Origin: Escarpia spicata
Lineage: Eukaryota > Annelida > Polychaeta > Sabellida > Siboglinidae
Reading direction: 5' to 3'
DNA length: 64,000 bases
NCBI GenBank assembly: GCA_963995525.1
Contig: OZ023213.1
Span: 34,736,193 to 34,800,192, forward strand
A program made the translations under genes and the position numbers. Below, in pieces: positions 51,388 through 64,000 of the stretch. The notes under the pieces were generated by a model, which saw nothing but the letters and a program-made list of their open reading frames with translations, had not been told where the DNA came from and did no database searches. Every line of letters starts with the position of its first letter. Position 1 is the stretch's first letter.

Positions 51388-51426
51388 ATGGTATCATGGA
51401 ATAACCACAGCATGCAGTGTACATAG
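51388..51426 (+). CDS. MYND gene, 13-codon terminal exon completing the finger
   Basis: After a strong polypyrimidine acceptor the frame reads MVSWNNHSMQCT and then TAG. Joined in phase 0 to exon 5 it gives HCQ-MVSW-NNH-SMQC, exactly the CQ-x3-W-x2-H-x3-C end of a MYND domain, with H2221 and C2225 as the last two zinc ligands. The protein ends one residue after the final ligand. The spacing match, correct phase and splice site together make this convincing despite its length. Confidence 0.88.
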   Translation: MVSWNNHSMQCT

Positions 51427-52900
51427 GGAGGTGCGTTTGGCCAGCTGGACTCCAGAGTGACCGCCACTTCTTGCCGATGACCGCAGCTGGAGGAGTGGAC
51501 TATTAATAGAACACTCTCAGTTTGACGTCATAGAAACGCACCGATCCCAAGGCACTTAATCTATTGCATACACCTGCTGTACGTTGCTATGCGGAAGCTG
51601 GAAAACCCCACTGTGGAAATGCCGTTTGGGGCACCATTGTTTTGTGCATAAAATGTTGCCGATCCTCCACGGTTAACTTAAGTACTCTCCTTTATTCAAA
51701 CCAACAATTATATGACTGGACTTTTTAACATGCTTTGTTATAGTAACTTTGAATTGGTGTTTCCCACAGGAGAACTGGGTAGTCGGAGAACAGCTACGCT
51801 GTCCGAAACCTTCGAGATTTACTATTAGCATCGCGAAATGGCCCGACTGACATGTTTGTGTCTCCATCATTGACATATAGTGAGTTGTTAGGCGATTTAT
51901 ATACATCGCTATTGTGTTTCGGCCGTTGTGGGTTCAAATAATCACCGAAGGTAAATAATGGATGACGTACGGTCGTTAGTTACGACATTAGGATTCATAC
52001 TTGTCGAAGCCGAGACACGACGTTGAAAAGCACTCAACCTTTTGTTTATATATTTATGACTGTGAAAACGCACCAATCGACACAATTGTGTTGCATAAAA
52101 CGCCACGTAGGCTGCAGCCAGGCAGGTGCGATAAAGCTGGCGCTGTGTCAAACAATGTCGCCACTATAGAGGTAGGAGTGGTATGCGCAGTGGGTGACCT
52201 TTCGCTCGGTGACATATTGAGGGTAGTAATATTAATGTTGTCGGTCATTGACCCGTCGCCGACAAATGAACGCAGTCAACGGGCTGTCAAATCTGTGGTG
52301 ATACAGATTGTAACATTAACGATTAAATTGCACGATATCATATTGTTGTTGGAATCTCGCTATCGCGGTAATATGGACTCGTCAATCAAAACTGAACAAA
52401 AAGAACACACAATTATATCGTCTAGTCATTACGCAATCGGAATGTTACTGTTGTCTAAGCCACTGTACAGACAATTGTCGAGTGATACATATCTTTGGAC
52501 TAATGTACATACATCGAACGTTGCCGCTACCTAGACCACTGTACAAACATCGGTCGAATGATACTGATCTATGGATTACTGTACAGACATCGAATGTTGT
52601 TGCAGCCTTGATAGACATCAATCGGATGGTACTGCTATCTGGACCACACTACGATTTGTTGATATCTGGACCATAGTACAGACGAGTGCACTGAGATGCC
52701 ATTTGGACAGCAAACAAGACAGCAGTTTCTTATACACTTTTCTACGTCGCGTAAAGTAACAGAGACAGTTGCGTGCTATGGAAACGAGAAACATTATGGC
52801 GTCCAACAAACATCTATACATCGTTGAAATGAGAGCTGTACATTGCTAGTTTTATTACAGGAACGCGTGTTTTACAGGTTGCTATATAATAAATGTTGAT
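51427..52900 (+). other. Probable 3' UTR of the MYND gene
   Basis: The first clear AATAAA is at 52888-52893, about 1.46 kb after the stop. The 177-codon frame at 52001-52534 lacks protein-like composition. A diverged repeat of about 75 bp (GACCACTGTACA and a GAATGATACTGATCTATGGA-type block) fills about 52455-52690. Confidence 0.4.
52455..52690. repeat. Diverged tandem repeat, about 75-bp unit
   Basis: Three to four units containing CTGTACAGACATCG-, GAATGTTG- and ATGATACTGATCTATGGA-type blocks. Confidence 0.6.
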
Positions 52901-53117
52901 TAAAAGTGCTTTGTATTTTATACGTTGTCAGTTTTGTCAATATTCAAAGTTGCAATCGAATCATTAGATATTGGAACCGAATCGGAAATGTATTTGTTAG
53001 TGACATATTGTCGAGTAGCTTACGCTGTAGTTCAGTGATGTCGACGTAAAGTTGTACAGAAATGCCAGTTGAGTTTAAAAGCTCGTTCGACACAACAGAA
53101 AATAACACTTACCGTTG

Positions 53118-56130
<3,013 letters not shown>

Positions 56131-57310
56131 AATGATAATAATACACTTTATTTACACACAATTAAATCCGGTACTAATGACCCGTCCACGGGTGTTTACA
56201 AATCGGCAATCATCTAATATACATAAAACACGCATTTCAGATAAATAAAAAAGAAAAAAGTTAGGAAGGAAAATCTTAGTATACATATATATATATATGT
56301 ATATATAGATAAACCTATGTATAGTAAAGTTATGGGTAAATGCAATGATAAAATAAACAATTAGCAAAAGTGCTGAACAGCTGAACACACTGGATAAAAA
56401 TAAATAAATAAAAGCCTAAATAAAATAAAATTAGTTGATTAGATACTAAAATGTGATTTTGAAATAACTAAGACTACAAATTAATTAAAACTACATGCAT
56501 GGATAATACAAAGGTTAAATGACGTCTGATTATATTAGTTTGAGAACAGAAATGTCTTCAATAATTTTCCAAACTGCCTAATGTTCTCAATCGTGCGCAT
56601 TTGCAGAGGCAGAGAGTTCCACAATGTCGGCCCAGCACATGCAAACGCCCGACGACCATAACGTTCTAGGTTCACGCGTGGAATGTCCAGAAGCAGACCA
56701 CCGCCAGAGCGTAGGGTCCTGCGTGGTGAGTGACGATGTAGCAGTGACGCGAGATACACTGGCGTGCCTGCATACAGTGCCGTGTGTACAACCATGAGTA
56801 ACTTGTACTCGGTGCGCTTTCTCACTGGGAGCCAGTGTAGCTGTTGTAGGATCGCAGTGATAGATCGCCGGTCACCTCGTCGAAGTTGCATCACAACACG
56901 AGCGGCTGACCGTTGGACTCTCTCTTGACGGTGCAGCAGTCGGTCAGATATACCAAAGAGCATCGCATTTCCATAATAAATTCTGAATGTCACAAGTGCA
57001 TGGACAAGACATTTGCGGACACTAGACGTCATTGCATCTCGTACACGAGCAATTCTCGAGAGGTGATAGTAAGCACTTCGACATACATTTGCCACATGCG
57101 TCACCATCGATAAATCAGCATCGATTGTAACGCCAAGGTCACGGACAATGGTCAATGTCGCTACATATTGTCCGCATATGTCGACATGATCAATGAGTAT
57201 TGGTCAGCGCAAGCTCGATGAACGTATAACAATTGCTTCCGTTTTGCTCTCGTTGAGAACCAGTCCGTTATCATAGAGCCTCTTTTTAATTTCACTGATG
57301 CAAACCTCCT
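56131..57310 (-). mobile_element. CR1/L2/Rex-like LINE, 3' end of the reverse transcriptase and tail
   Basis: The minus strand from about 57300 reads GLVLNESKTEAIVI, and from 57155 TIVRDLGVTIDADLSM, the end of the palm/thumb. It continues with IYYGNAMLFGISD, RVQRSAARVVM, LHWLPVRKRTEYKLL and LWNSLPLQMRTIENIRQF, the usual C-terminus of CR1-like ORF2 proteins, to a stop at 56535. The remaining 400 bases are a 3' UTR ending in AATAAAGTGTATTATTATC on the minus strand, an AATAAA and ATT tail. The last 200 residues are intact; everything 5' is missing, typical of 5' truncation during insertion. Confidence 0.88.
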
Positions 57311-58800
57311 CTGCTTGACATCTCATAAATCAAACATTCCCGCATACATTAGTCACTTTGGAAACTTTGCCTATGTCGTAAAGAAACTCTTTTGTGGCCA
57401 GACCTTCAAGGAAATATATGCCTGAATGCACGAACGCATCACGTGTTCGGCATCCATTTTTATGACTTGACGGAGCTGTTGCTAGGCAACAGGTCACGTG
57501 GTGGATATATCAATTACATTACTATGTCACGGTGAGTCATATTGTTATTTCGTGTTGTGACGCCACATACGTATCTGCGAATCCTCATTTCTCATGTGCC
57601 TGTGACGCAATGTGACGTCACTAATGTGGCACGGGTTACCTATCTGCAACGGGAATATGACATCATATTCTTAGCTGGGTAAATAATGCTACGGAACGAT
57701 TGGTGTTGTTAAAATTTAGTGACAATCAGTAGTTTGGTTTAGTTTTAAGAGAGCCAATCTGTTCCTCTACCCGGAATTAAACAGGAAGTCTGCTGTGTTG
57801 AAAGTGGGAAAATGGGACATCGTTGAACATCAAAGGGTTTTGTGGTTTACTCAGCCCGCCTCGGCGACACTGTCAATGAAGCTTGGTTTGAAATTGAATG
57901 TTTTGTTTACCATTTTGAACATGCTCCTGGGTAGTATGTTTCAAATTACAAACATTGTTACGGACTTACTCAACACAATTAACCGGTCATTATGCCTTTA
58001 AAAGTCTTAAGAAAACATTACATTTATAAAAATAAAACACTAGCAACCGACTACTTCCTTTTACAAAGTATCCCTATTTCAGTCGAGCGACATCACACAA
58101 ATTGCACATCTTTCAATTGGGTCTTTCAAGCTAGTGTACATATTTTAAAACAATAACCTAAATACAGTAATCTAAAATAATCGTTTTAAAAGAATGAACA
58201 TTTGGTAAGAAATCCTGTATCTGAACAAAGTACTAATCTTAATGCATTTCTTTTCTTGCGCACATGCGCACACAAACACTTACACACACTTACACACACA
58301 CACGCACGCACGAAAACACGCGCGCACACACACGCGCACACACGCGCGCACACATACATACACACACAGATACATGCACACACACACACGCGCGCGTGCG
58401 CTCGCACACACACACACGCGCACGCACACATAGGACATTGGCCTAATAAACAATAAGTCTAATAAGATGGGATACTATACTAGGCAGAATCTAACAATCA
58501 AAGGACTTACGTTAGTGCTTACAATAATGTTTCATAACAATGTGGGATTGCAGCTTCAAAATGCAATCCAGCTCTAAGTTTAATAAGTTTAAAATAACTA
58601 TCGAAAGCAAATCGTAAAATGAATACGGCGCCTGCGAACAAACAGCCGTTGCTTATGGCGCGTGGAGAACGCCCCCAAAACGGGGAGTGTTTTTTAAGAA
58701 AACAGTATCCGTCTTTGGTTTTGACGCACAAGTGTCTCCTTTCTCGCGACACGTTCGGCGGAGCGGATCGACCTAACCGTTTGACATTGTTTGACACAAT
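57311..58800. other. Spacer with dispersed repeats and CA-type microsatellite
   Basis: 57430-57520 and 57775-58085 are copies of dispersed repeats found at 8.5 kb and 49.2 kb. An imperfect CA/CGCA tract covers 58261-58432. Confidence 0.6.
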
Positions 58801-60860
58801 GTCTGCACCACTGAAGGCTTTGGTAGGTTGGTTCTTTTCCCTTGATCATCAGCACTATGACAGGTGGATTCAAGTACATATACGAGACATGGAGAGCCTA
58901 CCTCCAGCCATCTAAGACAAATTCAAAGACAATGACCACTGGGTTGTTTCGAAGACATCTAGGCGATTCTCATCCATATCAATCGAATAGGCTCACGAAC
59001 AAAATAATGACGTGGTGAAGGGTACAGGGGGTGCAGTGGAACTGACAGAGAATCCTTCAGCTTTCAAGAAGGGGATGATAGCTGGACCCGAGCAAGCACG
59101 ACGTCTTCAAGAGTTTGAGGAGGAGTTTACCTCAGACGAAAAAAATAAAAAAAACATCACGAGGATGGGACTGTCAACACAGAAGACATTCAAAGAGCAA
59201 ACACTTGGTCTTGTTCAGACTATCTCGGAGATGAGCAATCCTTTCCTAGATGCCAGCCCTGAACTGTTAACATGGACACTCGGAATGTTCTCGACGAGAC
59301 TGTTGTGAAAACAGTCCGTACCGTGGAAAAGGTGGGCAGGGAGCAATACAACAGTTACCGTCAATCAGTGCTAACTGACTGTAAATGCTTGATCTATATA
59401 TGAGTCTATCAAGAAAAACTCACTGTCTCTGTTTAGTTGTCCAACACCGAAGGCAAATACCAAGCAGGCAGGGCAGATCTCACTGCTGAAGGATGATGTG
59501 TCACTCTTCTCCAGATTATATATACTCATGTAGAATAGGGATGGAGACATGGGAACCTTCTTCAAGCATGGCAATCACCCATATCCTCCAATATATGGAG
59601 TATATGGGTGATTGCCATATGCTCCATATATTGGAGGTAAACTACGCCAAGGGAAGAAGTCGGATTTGCTGAGCATTCTGACCCAAGAGACAGATGAGCC
59701 ACAGACAGAACCTCCTAGACCATTCGATGTGAAAATTCTTGATGTGCTGCTGTTGTGCACTTCCTGCCAAGCATTAACATCACCACATTTGATGAATACA
59801 CCAGTCGCGTATTTCTTCCACACATCATGCAGCAGTTGGAAACCTCTACAAGAGTGGACGTCGTCTGGGACACGTATGTATCCAGCAGCATCAAAGAGTC
59901 ATCCAGGGTGAAACGTGGCAAAGGAATCAGAAGAAGGTTGCTTGTCAAAATATTAAGGTTCCCGGGAACTGTGCAGTCCTATGTGACACCACCAATAAGC
60001 AAGAACTCTGCATTCCTTTCCAGCAAGGTTGTCTCTGCCGAATGCAAAGAAAACAAGCAGATCTTCATTTCATCTGGCAGCACAGTTGTCAGCAGAGGCA
60101 CCAGCCACTGCATGTCGAAGTGTGACCACGAGGAAGCGGATACAAGAATACTTATCCACTTGCAAGAGTGGTTCTAACATCTGCTTGGTGCACACTGTGG
60201 ACACTGATGTAATAGTAATCCTCATCGGCAAAGTCTACGCCATCGTCACCAAATATCCACTTGAAGACATCATCTGGGTTGCTTTTGGCACTGGGAAGAA
60301 CTTCATGTACTTACATATCAATGCCATCTGCCATGGGCTGGGCAAAGATAAGTCCACAGCCCTTCCCCTCTTCCACAGTTTCACAGGGTGTGATACAGCG
60401 TCAGCATTCTATAGAAAGGGGAAGAAGTCAACATGGGAAGCATGGAATTCCTACCCGGAAAAACCCCAAACCCAATTTACAGTGGACTCCCAACACTTCT
60501 AATCACTGGAGCGATTCACAGTCGTTATATATGACAACACAAGCACTCTGGAATATGTGAATGAGGTAGGAACAACAAAACGCTGGAGAACATTCCACCA
60601 ACTCAGGAGGCTGCAACATTCGAGGTGCGTTGCCTACCAAGCTGGAATCTGGACGACATGTGAAATGATCAAACAGCAAACTTGTACTCCAGAAGGGTGG
60701 GGATGGACATTTGAAACAGAGAGCAAGATCTGGCTTCCTGTGTGGAACACACTACCGATGGCCTCCAAACCGTGCAATGAACTGGTGAAATGTGGGTGCA
60801 AAAGCGTGAGTGGCTGATGTCGATCTGACAAAACAAGCTATTCTTGCTAAATGTTTAAGC
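58801..60860 (+). pseudogene. HEEADT/CXC family gene, second lineage, broken
   Basis: In order on the + strand: LKALVGWFFSLDHQHYDRW and IRDMESLP (58809-58910), a TAA at 58913, WVVSKTSRRFSSISIE, a TAG at 58988, AHEQNNDVVKG and GGAVELTENPSAF (to 59065), AGPEQARRLQEFEEEF, then a frameshift near 59275 into NVLDETVVKTVRTVEKVG. Then RQGKKSDLLSILTQE (59650), INITTFDEYTSRVFLPHI, VDVVWDTYVSSSIKESSR and KRGKGIRRR (59780-59935), HEEADTRILIHL (60130), VDTDVIVILIG (60200), IIWVAFGTGKNF and LFHSFTGCDTASAF (60270-60410), GWGWTFETESKIWLPVW (60700) and CGCK (60790). At least four frame changes. The CXC tail is decayed. No inverted ends were found around it. Confidence 0.82.
59566..59637. repeat. Complex short palindrome inside the pseudogene
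   Basis: CCTCCAATATATGGAGTATA is followed within 20 bases by its near inverse, TGCTCCATATATTGGAGG, and GGCAATCACCCATAT by ATATGGGTGATTGCC. Deleting the inverted copy restores a plausible PPIYGGKLRQGKK reading. Confidence 0.85.
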
Positions 60861-63338
60861 AAGATCATTGAAAATATTTTGCTATCCCATTACTTTGTGG
60901 TAAATTCAATAATAAAGATTTGTAACGAGCCAAACGGAAACTGAAGACTACGAACTAATAAAGTGTTAGAAACAAAATAGTATTTTGGTCTCAATTTTGC
61001 AAAGCTACACTTGTAAAGCTAGCCCAAACAAGCTGGAAATGAAGCAATGTGACCTTTTATTGACATCTGGTGACCCCAATATGGCTCGGAATTGAAAGCC
61101 TATAGCAGATTTGAGTTGAGCTTGCCGAAATATATCTACATACCAATTACATTACAGGAAAAGCAGAGCATTTACAGAAAAAAAATGAATTTTTCAATGT
61201 TTTTTCTAAGTGGCTGAAAAAGGCTCCAGCAAGGTCATGTGACTTGGTTCCAATAAATGTATTAGAAATCGTGGCACACAGATTGTCAGGAAAACATTTG
61301 TTGCTTTTGTCCGGCATGTCCACATCATGCTTAGTTGCCTCGCTATTATATAGACTTGTGCCTATGGAGAAAAACACGTTTGCCATTTGAAAAACACGAA
61401 ACAACGAGTTAGACATTAATAATATATAGCTGACTCACATTATGGCACAACCGTGTACAATATAGCCAATTCGGCCAATGCACAAGAGGTCGTTGAACAT
61501 CGTTAAAACAGTCTGTAGTGTACAACAATGCTATTGATTTGCACGGTGGCATGTATAAATGCATGTTGCTGACGATTGTTAAAAACACGATATGTGGTAT
61601 TCTAGTAATGGTTGTAAATTGTAATGCTTCCAAACACGACGATAACTATGACATTGAAAGTTGTGCACGTGGCAGCACACAAATCAGTCGGCCGACTTTC
61701 ATCTTGCTTCCATGTTACCGTCGACATGTGTACCAAGCCTTTTAACTAATTAGGTAGTGCTCATTGTGTCGAATTTACACGAGGATGGTCGCGTGCTAAC
61801 ATGAATAGGACATACGTAGCCTTTATTATATGATAGACATCGGGTAGTAAATACATCTATACATCATGCTGACGAATAAGTTGACAACTAAATGATGATA
61901 ACCACACTTTGCATAAAGTAATATATTTTTCATTTTCAACAAGCCGGTGTCAAGAATAATAATGAACTAACACGAATAGGTTTTGAGCTATATGTCTTAA
62001 TTTCCAGAGGTTAGGTTTGGACGTATTTGAAAGCCATTGTCACATTCGTGCACAGAACCGCATCACTCAATCGGTTAAAAAGAGAGAGGACGACATCCAT
62101 TATCATATGGTCGGTTAGAGAAAACCGATTGCTAGGTGGTTTGCGAGAATGATGGCACAATGTTTGTCGACTTCGACCCCTTTTGGCCGTTTTGAACACT
62201 GGGCAGTATTGGTCACCCCACGTTGCTTCAGTTGACCGAGGCATGTAAATGACTGGCTAAAGACAGTGGTGGATGCATTATGTGACATATTAGTTTTCGC
62301 GCACCAAATGCTGTACGGCTGAATGCTTCCAAAGGACTGGATGCCGCAATCTACAAAATAATTCTGATTTACCTTTGTTGTGTTGACCTGGCTGCTCCAG
62401 CTGTGAACTCACTACGAGTAGAGTCCAATGAAGCACAACGAACAACTGGCGGTTGATGCTTGCAGTATTGTCTAGCAGGCAAGAAGCTGGGTTTCAAACA
62501 GCAATCGATGGCCAATGGATGCATCTGCGACACAAATTCTTGCCGGTGGAAATTGCTCGGCGACTGACACATTCAGAGAGTATTTTCTTAAAGATAAAAT
62601 AAATGATGATAAAATAAATATGCGTAATATAACATAAATATTAAATAGGAACTTTTTTTTTTTTTTAATTTGCTGAATACGAGGAATCACTAACTGAACA
62701 CTGCGCCGTACATTGGTTTATTGACCTAGAAACAGGATTTCCGTTGCAAACAATGCAAATATGGCATACGGAGTTGGAAAGGTCGTACGATTTAGACAAC
62801 GTTTGTAGAATATATTATGCTAATTTACTGGTAATAACACAAGGAGGCAGGCGACCACATAGACAATATAATGATATAATGTGTTTGGACATGATGATCA
62901 AAGCACCATTTGTACTGTGAACATTTCTTTGAAATCTTCTACACGGGGTGTACGAGAGCGGCCACAAGTTTAGCCCAATAATTTGGCGGCGTCAAACAGA
63001 ATATGACTTTCCCACACCATATGCATGCGAGACGAACAAGACGGCTAAATGAAGTAATACAAAGTCTGGTTGATTGTATAATTTTTATGTATACTAAAAT
63101 TGACGTATTATTCTCGCTAGATTAAATTGGCAATAGTTTATGTTGCACACAAGTGCAATACAACAAAGTAAAATAGACACCGCCAATATGCAAATATGAT
63201 CTTTCATTTGGTAGCTGATTAATTAAAAGCAATCGACGAAGTTCAACTTATCGCAACGACAATTACAATTTTCTGAGATGAAACGTTCTCCTCCTTACAG
63301 ACCAGTCAAACTTTGTGTTTCTGAACATGCTACTCATA
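60861..63338. other. Unannotated spacer
   Basis: Only a small dispersed repeat at about 61370-61470 (partner at 18570-18700) was recognised; no gene. Confidence 0.45.
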
Positions 63339-64000
63339 GTCCATTTGTCATTTCATAAACTCAGAAATGTTCTATCCTATGAACTTGTTTCGTTGGTTTG
63401 TAATCTTATGGGGTCCTAGAACAAATTCAGCTTGGTTGCCCAAACAGCAACTTTGGGCAACTCTGGAAATGTACATAAATCCAAGATGGCCACAGATCGA
63501 TATCTTGAAAATTTTACTTTTGAACCACTTGTCCTAGAATGATGTACAATACCTCTTTTAAGGGATGTTGGGGTGTGTAGAATCCATATATGATGTTATG
63601 TTTTTAGTTCAAGGTAAAGATCAGATGCTGAAGGTCAGGTGAAGGTAAAATTGGACCTCTCGGTGGACAATGAATGGAAACTGCTATTAAATTATATTTA
63701 ATTTATTCATGCGTATAAATGGATAACCTTACAATATTTGATACATTTGTTAATGAGAAAAAAAACAGCAATCAGTCATATTTGAAACATGTAATTACAT
63801 CTGCAACACAAATATCATTATGAATATTGGCATTCACATTTCTTTGAGAGGAACATTCTTGCATTGAATAATCATGTAAGAAAGTAATTGTAGTGATGTT
63901 ACAAGGATTTATATCCATAACTATTGATAACAGATAGTTTTACACAATGGTTTACGCTATCTATGTAATTGCAGATATCGTCTAATAATCCTCACCTTTT
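63339..64000 (-). mobile_element. Second copy of the 4,850-bp element, left end, cut by the window
   Basis: GTCCATTTGTCATTTCATAA after TA (63337-63338) matches the left end at 44321. Similarity continues through the inverted repeat and at least 290 bases into the interior (GTATAAATGGATAA, AATCAGTCATATTTGAAACA, ATTGGCATTCA, GAATAATCATGTA), to the last base. Its gene, if present, would start its 3' end just beyond the window. Confidence 0.88.

Larger units (their letters stand above)
29270..51426 (+). other. Gene span: large low-complexity protein with C-terminal MYND finger
   Basis: Six coding exons join in phases 1, 2, 1, 0 and 0 to give 6,681 nt, 2,226 residues plus stop. Protein layout: an ordered segment at residues 70-127; basic clusters at about 141-164, 699-760 and 838-868; a predicted coiled coil at about 1409-1458; a Gln/Pro tract near 1815-1840; thirteen 13-residue repeats at 1871-2039; and a MYND finger at 2189-2225. 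MYND fingers bind proline-rich peptides in transcriptional co-regulators, so a nuclear scaffold role is inferred, not shown. Introns 2 and 4 (6,878 and 6,402 bp) are mostly transposon. I do not recognise an orthologue and give no symbol. Confidence 0.8.

Noticed and set aside
52001..52534. 177-codon + frame after the MYND gene
   Set aside because: No domain, biased composition and overlap with a tandem repeat; more likely 3' UTR.
58619..58800. N-terminal half of the frame at 58619 as part of the family gene
   Set aside because: Similarity to the family begins only at about LKALVGWFF (58809); the preceding sequence has no match and is probably flanking DNA.

Overview
This is eukaryotic nuclear DNA: AT-rich, intron-bearing, crowded with long simple-sequence tracts and fragments of many transposon classes. 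The mix of CR1/L2-like and RTE-like LINEs, Penelope-like elements with a GIY-YIG domain, hAT remnants, tRNA-derived SINEs and a repetitive CXC-tailed gene family fits a marine invertebrate (mollusc, brachiopod, cephalochordate or similar). The sequence does not allow a finer placement.

The only convincing host gene lies on the + strand between about 29.2 and 51.4 kb. I reconstruct six coding exons: 29270-32030, 32352-33033, 39912-40216, 40923-43522, 49925-50218 and 51388-51426. All five junctions have GT/AG ends and matching phases, giving 6,681 nt (2,226 residues plus stop). The protein is long, mostly low-complexity and basic. It has a short ordered N-terminal segment, a predicted coiled coil, a Gln/Pro tract, thirteen tandem 13-residue His/Ser/Gly repeats, and a C-terminal MYND zinc finger. 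A 13-codon last exon completes that finger. I do not recognise the family; a nuclear protein-interaction scaffold is an inference. A CpG-rich stretch with a TATA box near 15.98 kb could be its promoter, but this is unproven.

The rest is mobile DNA. From left to right: a minus-strand LINE cut by the window edge (1-2080); a foldback-like element (about 4165-7045); a GACA satellite (9.4-10.15 kb); a Penelope-like fragment beside an RTE-like LINE (12.4-14.3 kb) and a SINE; an inverted pair of Penelope ends (19.67-20.51 kb); an element with octamer-rich ends (about 21.92-23.98 kb); a hAT remnant (25741-26861); and a second foldback-like element with roughly 1-kb arms (33388-38395) in intron 2. A 4,850-bp terminal-inverted-repeat element (44321-49170) sits in intron 4. 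A LINE 3' end follows (56.13-57.3 kb), then a broken gene of the same CXC-tailed family (58.8-60.85 kb). Another copy of the intron-4 element starts at 63339 and runs off the right edge.

The most interesting part is that 4,850-bp element. It has about 330-bp inverted ends, an apparent TA target duplication, and one minus-strand gene of a widespread uncharacterised family (HEEADT, DTDV and SGCDT-type motifs with a CXC tail). This suggests that the family is carried by, and may drive, a DNA transposon.
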